Below are positions 17,825 through 25,460 of a stretch of 48,099 nt of DNA, piece after piece. Origin of the DNA: CAZLHO01 sp964559455 (GTDB lineage: Bacteria; Krumholzibacteriota; Krumholzibacteriia; LZORAL124-64-63); NCBI GenBank assembly GCA_964559455.1, contig CAZLHO010000021.1:1-48099 (forward strand). Direction: 5' to 3'. Position numbers and translations under genes: made by a program. Every line of letters starts with the position of its first letter. The first letter of the stretch is position 1. The notes under the pieces are model-generated. The model was not told the origin of the DNA and ran no database searches. It saw only the letters and a list, made by a program, of their open reading frames with translations.

Positions 17825-18106
17825 CTAGAGCGTGAAATCCCGATTCTTGGCGATTTCCCGCTTCATCTTCAGGCGCAGGGCGCCGAAATCCATCTCCTTG
17901 GCCCTGATCTCCATCCGATGCTTCTCCAGGATCTCGTCGACCTCGGCGTCGATCTCTTCCTCGGTCCGCATGTTGTCGAAGATGACGTCGGCTACGGCCC
18001 GGAAGACCAGGTCGCTGTTGGTCTGGACGTGGATCCGCTCGTGACCTTCGACGAGATGCAGGATCCTCTCGGCGAGGTAGTCGATCTTGTTGGGAGAGAG
18101 TCTCAC
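17825..18106 (-). CDS. DUF507 family protein (first of a tandem pair)
   Basis: The 93-residue product reads MRLSPNKIDYLAERILHLVEG at its N-terminus and then VADVIFDNMRTEEEIDAEVDEILEKH, parallel to the downstream paralogue. The two differ enough to be old duplicates rather than a recent copy. The GTG at 18106 is chosen because GGAGG sits five bases upstream and it aligns with the start of the paralogue; longer in-frame extension upstream is not family-like. Pairs of DUF507 genes may work as a heterodimer, but that is inference. Confidence 0.83.
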   Translation of the reverse strand: MRLSPNKIDYLAERILHLVEGHERIHVQTNSDLVFRAVADVIFDNMRTEEEIDAEVDEILEKHRMEIRAKEMDFGALRLKMKREIAKNRDFTL

Positions 18107-18173
18107 GGAGTCCTCCGGATGGTGTCGCTTCGGGCGCCGGAATCGAGGTCCATAGAACTTCTTTTCCCTTGGC

Positions 18174-18202
18174 TTGGCAAGGAATAATCGGGGCGCTAAG
18201 CT
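18174..18202 (+). promoter_or_regulatory. promoter of the GT39-TPR gene
   Basis: TTGGCA (18174-18179) and TAAGCT (18197-18202) are separated by 17 bp in the divergent gap. The -35 overlaps an inverted repeat, CCTTG-n6-CAAGG (18167-18182), which could be an operator. Confidence 0.5.
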
Positions 18203-18248
18203 TAGGGGAGGCCGTGCAGGGAGCGCGGCCGGCATCATGGAGGCAGGC

Positions 18249-20279
18249 ATGTCCGGAGCGGAACGCAGGCGCTTGTTCTGGATCGTGACCGCGGCGGCCC
18301 TGGCCCTCCGCGTCGTCCATATCCTGCTGATGCGTGACAATCCCCTCTTCGCGCGGCCGATCATGGACGCCGCGATCCACGACGACTGGGCCCGCGGCTT
18401 GCTGGACGGCAGCTGGCCCCCGGCGGCCCCCTTCTTCCGGGCGCCGCTCTATCCTCTTTTCCTGGGCGGGCTCTACGCGATCTTCGACGCCGCCCGGCTG
18501 CCGGTGCAGCTGGTGCACGGCCTGGTCTCGGCCCTGGGGGCGGGGCTGGCCGGCCTGACCGCGGCGCGGATCTGGGGACGGCGCGCCGGCTACGCCGCCG
18601 GCCTGCTCTTCGCCGGGCTCTGGACGAGCATCTACTTCTCGGCCGAGCTGCTGATCGTCACCCTGCCGGTCACCCTGGACCTGCTGGCGCTGTGGCTGCT
18701 GCTCGACCGGCCCGGGGATCCGGGCGCCGCACCCGGGCGGGGCCGACTGCTGCTGGCCGGCCTGGCCCTGGGCCTCTCGGCCGTGGCCCGGCCCAACATC
18801 CTGATCGTGCTGCCGGCGGTGGCCTGGTATCTGGCCCGCTGCGCGCCGCGCCCGCGGCCGGCGGCCTGGCTGGCCTTGGCCGCGGGGCTGGTCCTGCCCA
18901 TCCTGCCGGTCACCCTGCACAACGTCGTGCGCGGAGGCGACGCCGTGCTCATCGCCAGCCAGGGCGGGGTGAACTTCTACATCGGGAACAATCCGGATTC
19001 CGACGGCCGGACGGCGATCGTGCCCGGCACCCGGCCCTCGTGGCAGGGCGGCTTCGAGGACGCGATCGCCCTGGCCGAACGCGACAGCGGCCGTTCGCTG
19101 AAGCCCTCGGAGGTCGATCGCTACTACTGGAAGAAGGGCCTGGCCTTCTGGCGAGACGATCCCGGCGCGGCCCTGCGGCTCTACGCTCGGAAGCTGCGGA
19201 TGCTGGTCGGGGCCGGGGAGCGCTCGAACAACAAGTTCATCTACTGCTGGCGGGAATGGTCGCCCCTGCTGCGTCTGCCGGTCTGGCCGGGGTGGGCCCT
19301 GGTGCTGCTGCTGGCCACGCTGGGACTCTTCCGGAGGGACCTGCCGGGCCGCGCGCGGATCCTGCTGCTGGGCGCGCCCGCGCTCTACGCCCTCTCGATC
19401 CTGCTCTTCTTCGTGAATTCCCGCTTCCGGCTGCCGGTGGCCGCGATGCTGACGATTCCCGCCGGCGCGGGCCTGGACGCCGCCTGGACCGCAGTGCGCA
19501 CCCGCAAATGGGGCCACGGGGTCTGGGCGCTGGTGATCGCCGCGGCCCTCTGCGCCCTCTCGCTGGCCGACTTCGCCGATTTCCGCGAGAACCGCACCGA
19601 CGCCAATCCCTTCCACCACTTCACCCTGGGCAATTCCTACGCCGCGGCCGGCGAGGACGCCGCGGCCGAGCGCGAGTACCGCAGCGCGCTGGAGATCAAC
19701 CGCCGCTATCCCCAGGCCCACTTCGACCTGATCGCCGGCAACCTCTACGCCGCTCTGGGCGATCTGCAGCAGCGCGGGGGACGCGCCGACGAGGCCCTGG
19801 CCGCCTTCGCCCAGTGGGTCCGGGCCGAGCCCCGCTCGACCGCCGCCCGGGTCCGTTTCGGCGACGCCCTGCTGCAGGCCGGGCGGGTGGACGAGGCCGC
19901 CGTCCAGTTCGAAACCGCCCTGCGCGAGGATCCCCAGGATCGGGGCGCCCTGACGGGCGCGGCCTGGATCCTCTATCACAACGGGGATCTGGGCGCCGCC
20001 CTGCGGCGATTCCGGCAATTGGACAGGGAGGAGCCCGACGCGCGGAAGCTCTTCGGGGCCGGCCTCTGCCTGATCGGGTTGGGCCGGGACGAGGAGGCGG
20101 CGCGGACCTTCATCGAGGTGCTCGACCGCGAGCCCGGCTACTGGCAGGCGCTGGGGAATCTGGCCGGGATCCGCGAGCGCCAGGGCCGTCTGGACGAGGC
20201 GCGGCGGGCCTACCGCGAACTGCTGCGGCTGAATCCCGGCGACGCCAGGGTCCGGCAGTGGCTCGAGGAGCATCCCTGA
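18249..20279 (+). CDS. membrane glycosyltransferase (GT39/ArnT-like) fused to TPR domain
   Basis: The 676-residue protein is a GT-C type membrane enzyme. About ten hydrophobic helices occupy residues 8-440, with the acidic first loop typical of protein mannosyltransferase and ArnT relatives (IMDAAIHDDWARGLL and FFRAPLYPLFLGGLY after helix 1). These use a lipid-linked sugar and act on the periplasmic side. From about residue 455 to the end are four or five TPR repeats (NPFHHFTLGNSYAAAGED, PQAHFDLIAGNLYAALGD, ALTGAAWILYHNGDLGAAL). ATG 18249 follows GGAGG by five bases; ATG 18237 is possible. The acceptor is unknown; the TPR part could recruit it. Confidence 0.8.
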   Translation: MSGAERRRLFWIVTAAALALRVVHILLMRDNPLFARPIMDAAIHDDWARGLLDGSWPPAAPFFRAPLYPLFLGGLYAIFDAARLPVQLVHGLVSALGAGLAGLTAARIWGRRAGYAAGLLFAGLWTSIYFSAELLIVTLPVTLDLLALWLLLDRPGDPGAAPGRGRLLLAGLALGLSAVARPNILIVLPAVAWYLARCAPRPRPAAWLALAAGLVLPILPVTLHNVVRGGDAVLIASQGGVNFYIGNNPDSDGRTAIVPGTRPSWQGGFEDAIALAERDSGRSLKPSEVDRYYWKKGLAFWRDDPGAALRLYARKLRMLVGAGERSNNKFIYCWREWSPLLRLPVWPGWALVLLLATLGLFRRDLPGRARILLLGAPALYALSILLFFVNSRFRLPVAAMLTIPAGAGLDAAWTAVRTRKWGHGVWALVIAAALCALSLADFADFRENRTDANPFHHFTLGNSYAAAGEDAAAEREYRSALEINRRYPQAHFDLIAGNLYAALGDLQQRGGRADEALAAFAQWVRAEPRSTAARVRFGDALLQAGRVDEAAVQFETALREDPQDRGALTGAAWILYHNGDLGAALRRFRQLDREEPDARKLFGAGLCLIGLGRDEEAARTFIEVLDREPGYWQALGNLAGIRERQGRLDEARRAYRELLRLNPGDARVRQWLEEHP

Positions 20280-20288
20280 TCCGGAAGG

Positions 20289-20648
20289 CTAGGGGCGGTA
20301 GACGGCCGCGGTCCGGGGCGTCTCGCAGACGGCGACCTCGACCAGCAGCGGCAGATCGGGGCTCAGCCGCTCGAAGATCCAGCGGGCCATGATCTCGGCC
20401 GTGGGGTTCTCCAGGCCGGGGATCTCGTTCAGGACGTGGTGGTCGAAGGCCTCGCGCAGCGGGCGGAAGGCCGTCGAGATCTCGCCGTAATCCATGACCC
20501 AGCCCAGATCAGGATCGAGCGGGCCCTCCACCGTCAGGGTCACGGTGTAGGTGTGCCCGTGCATGCGGGCGCATTTGTGACCGGCGGGCACGTTGGGCAG
20601 ACGGTGGGCCGCGTCGAAGCTGAAGGATTTCGAGATCCGGGTCGGCAT
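20289..20648 (-). CDS. queD: 6-carboxy-5,6,7,8-tetrahydropterin synthase (QueD/PTPS family)
   Basis: The 119-residue protein has the PTPS fold signatures: FDAAHRL with the first zinc histidine, the catalytic Cys in KCARMHGHTY followed by the other two zinc histidines, then DHHVLNE, ENPTAEIMARWIF and VAVCET. QueD converts dihydroneopterin triphosphate to carboxytetrahydropterin in queuosine and 7-deazapurine synthesis. The catalytic residues all look intact. It lies 25 bp after tdk on the same strand. No queC, queE or queF is in the window, so the exact pterin product is inferred from the family. Confidence 0.88.
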   Translation of the reverse strand: MPTRISKSFSFDAAHRLPNVPAGHKCARMHGHTYTVTLTVEGPLDPDLGWVMDYGEISTAFRPLREAFDHHVLNEIPGLENPTAEIMARWIFERLSPDLPLLVEVAVCETPRTAAVYRP

Positions 20649-20673
20649 GGTCTTTCCTCGGGATGGCGGGCGC

Positions 20674-21258
20674 TCAGTCGGCGCCGGGCTCTTCGTCGTT
20701 CAGCGGCGGTTCGAAGCAGCGGCGGCAGCGGGCCTCGTAGGTGCCCTGGGCGCCGACGACGATCCGGTCGCGGCTGTCGGTCAGGCGCTGCGTGTGCCCG
20801 GCTGGGTTGCCGCAGCGCATGCAGATGGCCAGCTGCTTCGTGACGTATTCGGCGACGGCCATCAGTTCGGGCATGGGGACGAAGGGGCGGCCCCGGTAGT
20901 CCTGGTCCAGGCCGGCCACGATCACCCGCTTGCCCAGGTTGGCCAGGCGCTCGCAGACGTCCACCAGCCCCGCGTCGAAGAACTGCGCCTCGTCGATGCC
21001 CACGATCTCGGTCTTGTCCTCGACCAGCGTGAAGATCTCGTCGCTGGAGGCCACCGGCCGGCTCGGCAGCCGCTGCTGGCTGTGCGAGACGATGTCCGTG
21101 TCGTCGTAGCGATCGTCGAGGGCGGGCTTGAAGAGCTGCACGCGCTGGCGGGCGATCTCGGCGCGGCGCACGCGTCGGATCATCTCCTCGCTCTTGCCGC
21201 TGAACATGGGGCCGCAGATGACCTCGATCCAGCCCGTCTTGCCCTGGATGATCTGCAT
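20674..21258 (-). CDS. tdk: thymidine kinase, type II
   Basis: The 194-residue enzyme phosphorylates thymidine with ATP in pyrimidine salvage. Visible motifs are the P-loop GPMFSGKSEEMIRR, the Walker-B-like VGIDEAQFF with the catalytic glutamate, GLDQDYRGRPF, and the lid with two cysteine pairs (CMRCG and CRRC) that bind zinc. Length matches bacterial type II enzymes. The ATG at 21258 has GGAGG four bases upstream; longer open reading upstream is not homologous. It is divergent from the BtpA-like gene. Confidence 0.95.
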   Translation of the reverse strand: MQIIQGKTGWIEVICGPMFSGKSEEMIRRVRRAEIARQRVQLFKPALDDRYDDTDIVSHSQQRLPSRPVASSDEIFTLVEDKTEIVGIDEAQFFDAGLVDVCERLANLGKRVIVAGLDQDYRGRPFVPMPELMAVAEYVTKQLAICMRCGNPAGHTQRLTDSRDRIVVGAQGTYEARCRRCFEPPLNDEEPGAD

Positions 21259-21369
21259 GGTCCCTCCGCCGGGATGGGGGTCACGGCGCCCACGCCGGCG
21301 CCAGGTTGGCGAATGTACGCAACGGCGACGGCGATGGCCAGTCCAAACCCCGTCGCCGGGCGTTGCTCC

Positions 21370-21398
21370 TTGCGCCGCGCCGGACGCCCCCCCATAAT
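21370..21398 (+). promoter_or_regulatory. promoter of the btpA-rfbB-B3/4 operon, possibly leaderless
   Basis: TTGCGC (21370-21375) and CATAAT (21393-21398) are 17 bp apart. The -10 box ends only seven bases before the ATG at 21406, so transcription would begin at or next to the first base of the start codon. No Shine-Dalgarno sequence is present, in keeping with a leaderless mRNA. Confidence 0.5.
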
Positions 21399-21405
21399 CG
21401 TGGCC

Positions 21406-22224
21406 ATGTGGACACGTGAGGATTTCCGCCGGCTCGTCTCGCCGCCCGTGATCGGGATGGTGCACCTGCAGCCCCTGCCCGGCTCTCCGGGCTGGGGGGG
21501 GGACTGGCGCGCCGTGGTCGCGGCGGCCCTGGCCGACGCCGACGCCCTGGTCGAAGGCGGCGTGGGCGCGCTGATGATCGAGAACTACCACGACGTGCCC
21601 TTTTATCGCGGCCCCGTGCCGCCGGCCACGATCGCGGCCATGGCGCGCGCCGTCGGCGCCGTGCGCGACCGTCATCCCGACCTGCCCCTGGGCGTGAACG
21701 TGCTGCGCAACGACGTGGCCGCGGCGCTGGCCGTGGCCCGGGTCTGCGAGGCGTCCTTCGTGCGGGTCAACGTGCACGTGGGGGCCGTGGTCACCGACCA
21801 GGGGCTGATCCAGGGCGAGGCCGCCGCGACCCTGCGCCTGCGTCGCGAGCTGGGGGGGGAGGTCGGCATCCTCGCCGACCTGCTCGTGAAGCACGGGGCC
21901 CCGCTGGCCGACCGGCCCCTGGCCGACGAGGCCGGCGACCTGCGTCACCGCGGCCTGGCCGACGCCGTCATCGTCTCGGGCGCGGCCACCGGAGCGGCCG
22001 CGGACCCCGGCGAACTCGAGGCGGCCCGCGCCGCGCTGCCCGACTGTCCCCTGCTGGTGGGCAGCGGCATGAGGGTGGAGAACCTGGCGGAATTCGGCGC
22101 CGCGGACGGCTGGATCGTGGGCACTTCGCTGCAGCGCCCCGCCGCGGGCGGACGCCTCGCCGTCGACTCCGAACTGGCGGCCGCCTTCGTGGCCGCGGCC
22201 GTCCGGGGCGCGACCCGGACCTGA
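21406..22224 (+). CDS. BtpA/SgcQ family TIM-barrel protein
   Basis: The 272-residue protein matches the BtpA family. It has VIGMVHLQPLPGSPGW at the N-terminus, ALMIENYHDVPFYRG, PLGVNVLRNDVAAALAVA, FVRVNVHVGAVVTDQG, and a C-terminal phosphate-loop-like region with LVGSGMRVENL and DGWIVGTSLQ. BtpA was linked to photosystem I stability in cyanobacteria, but the wider family is thought to be uncharacterised TIM-barrel enzymes; there is no photosynthesis here. ATG 21406 lacks a ribosome-binding site and is probably leaderless. It leads a plus-strand run with rfbB (28 bp gap) and the B3/4 gene. Confidence 0.85.
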   Translation: MWTREDFRRLVSPPVIGMVHLQPLPGSPGWGGDWRAVVAAALADADALVEGGVGALMIENYHDVPFYRGPVPPATIAAMARAVGAVRDRHPDLPLGVNVLRNDVAAALAVARVCEASFVRVNVHVGAVVTDQGLIQGEAAATLRLRRELGGEVGILADLLVKHGAPLADRPLADEAGDLRHRGLADAVIVSGAATGAAADPGELEAARAALPDCPLLVGSGMRVENLAEFGAADGWIVGTSLQRPAAGGRLAVDSELAAAFVAAAVRGATRT

Positions 22225-22252
22225 TCGACCCCGACCCGCGAAGGGATTGGCG

Positions 22253-23278
22253 ATGCGCATCCTGGTCACCGGCGGCGCCGGCTTCATCGGCGCGAACTTC
22301 GTGAGGCACCTGCTGGAGCGGGGCGGCGACCGGGTCGTGAACCTGGACCTGCTGACCTACGCCGGCAACCTAGAGAACCTGGCCGGGTTCGAGGACGATC
22401 CCGCCTACCGCTTCGTCCGCGGCGACATCGGCGACGCCGAGCTCGTGCGCGGCCTGCTGGCCGAAGAGAGCATCGAGGCCGTGGTCAACTTCGCCGCCGA
22501 GAGCCACGTCGATCGCTCGATCGACGGGCCGCGGCTCTTCCTCGAGACGAACATCCTCGGCACCCAGACCCTGCTCGAGGCAGCGCGCCGGGCCGGGGTC
22601 GACCGCTTCCTCCAGGTCAGCACCGACGAGGTCTACGGTTCGCTGGGCCCCGAGGGCCGGTTCACCGAGGAATCGCCGCTGCAGGCCAACTCGCCCTACG
22701 CCGCGTCCAAGGCCGCCGCCGACCTGATCTGCCGCGCCTACTTCCACACCTACGGGATGCCGGTGCTCGTCACCCGCTGCAGCAACAACTACGGTCCCTA
22801 CCAGTTTCCCGAGAAGCTGATCCCCCTGATGATCGCCAACGCCCTGGCCGGCGAATCCCTGCCGATCTACGGCGACGGCCGCAACGTGCGCGACTGGCTC
22901 TACGTCGAGGACCACTGCCGGGCCCTGGACCTGGTGCTGCGCCGGGCCGAGCCCGGATCGGTCTACAACATCGGCGGCGACAATGAGATGGAGAACATCC
23001 GGATCGTGAAGCTGCTGCTGGAGCTGCTGGACCGGGACGAATCGCTGATCACCTTCGTCAAGGACCGTCCCGGCCACGACCGCCGCTACGCCATCGACGC
23101 CGCGAAGCTGCGCGACGATCTGGGCTGGGAGCCGGCGCACACCTTCGAGCAGGGGATCCGCGAGACCGTGCAGTGGTACCTGGACAACCGCCAATGGTGG
23201 GAGCGCATCCGCAGCGGGGACTACCAGGACTACTACCGTCGCATGTACGGCGACGGCGGCCGCCACGGCGGCGCCTGA
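22253..23278 (+). CDS. rfbB: dTDP-glucose 4,6-dehydratase
   Basis: The 341-residue protein is an extended short-chain dehydrogenase that turns dTDP-glucose into the 4-keto-6-deoxy sugar feeding rhamnose and other deoxysugars. It shows the Rossmann motif TGGAGFIGANF, the AESHVDRSI segment, the catalytic STDEVYG (Thr-Asp-Glu), SPYAASKAAAD with the YxxxK pair, SNNYGPYQFPEKLIP, and NVRDWLYVEDHC. These are diagnostic of RfbB/RmlB rather than UDP-glucose epimerases. ATG 22253 follows AAGGGA by six bases. The other rml genes are not in the window. The GT4 and GT39 genes nearby may use deoxysugar donors. Confidence 0.95.
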   Translation: MRILVTGGAGFIGANFVRHLLERGGDRVVNLDLLTYAGNLENLAGFEDDPAYRFVRGDIGDAELVRGLLAEESIEAVVNFAAESHVDRSIDGPRLFLETNILGTQTLLEAARRAGVDRFLQVSTDEVYGSLGPEGRFTEESPLQANSPYAASKAAADLICRAYFHTYGMPVLVTRCSNNYGPYQFPEKLIPLMIANALAGESLPIYGDGRNVRDWLYVEDHCRALDLVLRRAEPGSVYNIGGDNEMENIRIVKLLLELLDRDESLITFVKDRPGHDRRYAIDAAKLRDDLGWEPAHTFEQGIRETVQWYLDNRQWWERIRSGDYQDYYRRMYGDGGRHGGA

Positions 23279-23311
23279 GCCCGGCCGCGCGAGCGCAGGA
23301 GGCCGACGGCG

Positions 23312-24001
23312 ATGAACCCCGGACTGGAACTGCCGGACGGACGGGCCCTGGGCCTGGACGAGACCACCCGCGACGGCCTGCGCGCGGGGGTTGTCCTGGT
23401 CGACGGCGTCGGCGTCCGCGAGGAGCCCGCCGTCTGGGACGAGACCGCCGCGATCGCCGCGCGTCTGCGCGACGCCCACGCCGGCAAGGTGCCCAGCGCG
23501 ATTCCCGGCCTGCGCGAAGCGCGGGACCTCTACAAGAGCTACGGCATGGACCCCTCCCGTCACCGGCCCAGCAGCGAGGCCCTGCTGCGCCGCGTGCTCA
23601 AGGGCGGCGACCTCTACCGCCTGGGCAACGCCGTCGACGTCTGCAACCTGGCCAGCCTGGAGTTCCTGCTGCCGATCGGCATGTACGATCTGGACCGCGT
23701 CGAGGGCGACGTGACGATCCGCGTCGGTCGGGAAGGGGAGGAATATCCCGGCATCCGCAAGGGGCCGGTCCACCTGGCCGGGAGGCTGGCCCTCTTCGAC
23801 GCCGCGGGCGGCTTCGGCTCGCCGACCAGCGATTCCCTGCGCACCTGCGTCGGAGAAGGCACCGTCCGCCTGCTCGCCGTGGTCATGGCTACCGGAGGCT
23901 ATCCGCCCGCGGCCATGGCCGCCCACGTCGCCCGTCTGGGCGCCCTCTTCACGCAGTACTGCGGCGGCGCGGTCGCCTTCACGGGTCAGCTGCCCGCCTA
24001 G
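23312..24001 (+). CDS. stand-alone B3/4-domain protein (PheRS beta editing-domain-like)
   Basis: The 229-residue protein is a free-standing B3/4 domain, related to the part of phenylalanyl-tRNA synthetase beta subunits that hydrolyses mischarged tRNA. Segments seen are IPGLREARDLYKSYGMDPSR, SSEALLRRVLKGGDLYR, NAVDVCNLASLEFLLPIGMYD and GFGSPTSDSLRTCV. This is the typical layout of B3/4 proteins, whose substrates are mostly unknown. ATG 23312 has AGGAGG eight bases upstream. Its stop codon overlaps that of the convergent cca gene by four bases. tRNA editing is a family-level inference. Confidence 0.82.
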   Translation: MNPGLELPDGRALGLDETTRDGLRAGVVLVDGVGVREEPAVWDETAAIAARLRDAHAGKVPSAIPGLREARDLYKSYGMDPSRHRPSSEALLRRVLKGGDLYRLGNAVDVCNLASLEFLLPIGMYDLDRVEGDVTIRVGREGEEYPGIRKGPVHLAGRLALFDAAGGFGSPTSDSLRTCVGEGTVRLLAVVMATGGYPPAAMAAHVARLGALFTQYCGGAVAFTGQLPA

Positions 24002-25341
24002 TCAGGGAAGCGCGCACGGACCCAGGCTCGCGCCTGCTCGGCGTCGGCGAGTTCACCTTCCAGCTGGGCGGTCTCCAGGTCATCGAGGATGCGGCCGAGC
24101 AGGGGACCGGCGGCGTAGCCCATCGCCAGCAGGTCGCGACCGTGCAGCAGGGGGGGCGGGGCCAGTTCTTCGGCGGCGAATTCCGCCGTCTTCTCCAGGC
24201 AGTAGGCGTGGTTCGAGAGGTCGCCGTGGCTGGCCAGGCAGTCGAGGCGGTGCAGTTCCAGGTGGTCGGCGAAGTCGGGCTGGCGCAGGAAGCGTTTCAG
24301 GGTCGAGGGCTTCATTTTCCGCACGTCGATGAAGCGCAGGTGCTGGCCCACGAGCGAGGCCGCCCGCTCGCCGATCTCGCGGGCGAAGCGCAGCCGCGAG
24401 GCGATCTCCAGGGTCATCTCGGCCCCCAGCCGCGCGTGGCCGTGGAAGCGGATGCGATCGGTGCGGGTCATCGTCTGCGGCTTGGCCACGTCGTGCAGCA
24501 GCGTGGCCAGGGCGAAGTGCAGGGAGCGTGACGGCGCCGCGCGGAGCATGAGCATCGTGTGGGTCCAGACGCAGCCCTCCGGATGGAATTCGGGGGGCTG
24601 GGGCACGCCGTGCATCGCCGCGGCCTCGGGCAGGAAGATCTCGAGCAGCCCGGCTCGGAGCAGCATCTCCAGCCCGCCGGCCGGGTCGGGACCCGTCAGG
24701 ATGCGGGCGAATTCCTGGCCGACCCTCTCGGCGGCGACCGCGCGCAGACCGCCGGCGCAGGCCGCCAGCGCGTCCCGCGTCCCGGGATCGATCGTCAGCC
24801 CGCACTGGGCCGCGATCCGCGGGGCGCGCAGCAGGCGCAGCCCGTCCTCGGCGAAGCGGTCGGCCGGCCGACCGACGGTGCGCAACCGCCGCCGCCGACA
24901 GTCGGCGAGACCGTCCTGGGGGTCCAGGATCGAGTCGTCGAGGGGGTCCAGGTAGAGCGCGTTGACGGTGAAGTCGCGGCGGCGGGAATCCTCCTCCGGG
25001 GTCCGGGCGAACTCGACGCGGTCGGGGTGCCGTCCGTCGGAGTAGGCGCCCTCGCGGCGGAAGGTGGCCGCCTCGATCCGGGCGTCTCCCCGGGGGACGA
25101 TGACGACGCCGAAAGCGGCGCCGACCAGCTTGGCGCCGGGAAAGAGTTCGACCAGGCGGTCCGGCGAGGCGTCGGTGGCGACGTCGAAGTCGCCCGGCGG
25201 CAGGTCCAGGATCAGGTCCCGCACCGCGCCGCCGACCAGGTAGGCCGCGTGTCCGGCCTCGGCCAGGCGGCGCACGATCGCGACGGCCGGCGCCGCGGCT
25301 TCGGGCAGAGGGGCTGGTGATGGATGCCGCGGCGGGTTCAT
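23998..25341 (-). CDS. cca: CCA tRNA nucleotidyltransferase / poly(A) polymerase family with HD domain
   Basis: The 447-residue protein is a class II nucleotidyltransferase that adds or repairs the 3' CCA of tRNAs. The head domain has AYLVGGAVRDLILDLPPGDFDVAT, with the two metal-binding aspartates, followed by RRRDFTVNALYLDP. The neck has FAEDGLRLLRAPRIAAQ. The C-terminal half contains an HD phosphohydrolase domain (HTMLMLR and LLHDVAKPQT, then HARLGAEM). CCA-adding, A-adding and C-adding enzymes are hard to separate by eye; only one such gene is seen here, so full CCA addition is the simplest call. The gene converges on the B3/4 gene, the two stop codons sharing CTAG. Confidence 0.9.
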   Translation of the reverse strand: MNPPRHPSPAPLPEAAAPAVAIVRRLAEAGHAAYLVGGAVRDLILDLPPGDFDVATDASPDRLVELFPGAKLVGAAFGVVIVPRGDARIEAATFRREGAYSDGRHPDRVEFARTPEEDSRRRDFTVNALYLDPLDDSILDPQDGLADCRRRRLRTVGRPADRFAEDGLRLLRAPRIAAQCGLTIDPGTRDALAACAGGLRAVAAERVGQEFARILTGPDPAGGLEMLLRAGLLEIFLPEAAAMHGVPQPPEFHPEGCVWTHTMLMLRAAPSRSLHFALATLLHDVAKPQTMTRTDRIRFHGHARLGAEMTLEIASRLRFAREIGERAASLVGQHLRFIDVRKMKPSTLKRFLRQPDFADHLELHRLDCLASHGDLSNHAYCLEKTAEFAAEELAPPPLLHGRDLLAMGYAAGPLLGRILDDLETAQLEGELADAEQARAWVRARFPD

Positions 25342-25346
25342 GGCGA

Positions 25347-25375
25347 TTGCCGGCTTCCGGGGCTGGGGTTATGCT
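25347..25375 (+). promoter_or_regulatory. promoter of the M28-PDZ peptidase
   Basis: TTGCCG (25347-25352) and TATGCT (25370-25375) are 17 bp apart, starting just outside the divergent cca start. A start point near 25382 excludes the upstream ATG at 25371 and supports the GTG at 25461. Confidence 0.55.
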
Positions 25376-25460
25376 GCGCATTCGACGCACTCAGTATTCC
25401 ACACATCCGTTCCGCGTGCCAGGGCGACCCCCGCCCTCGCGCAAGGAGGTCGGGTCCGTC

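Noticed and set aside
17793..20273. 826-codon open frame on the minus strand
   Set aside because: It is a shadow of the GT39-TPR gene and of the DUF507 genes; composition is Gln/Gly/Arg-rich without domains.
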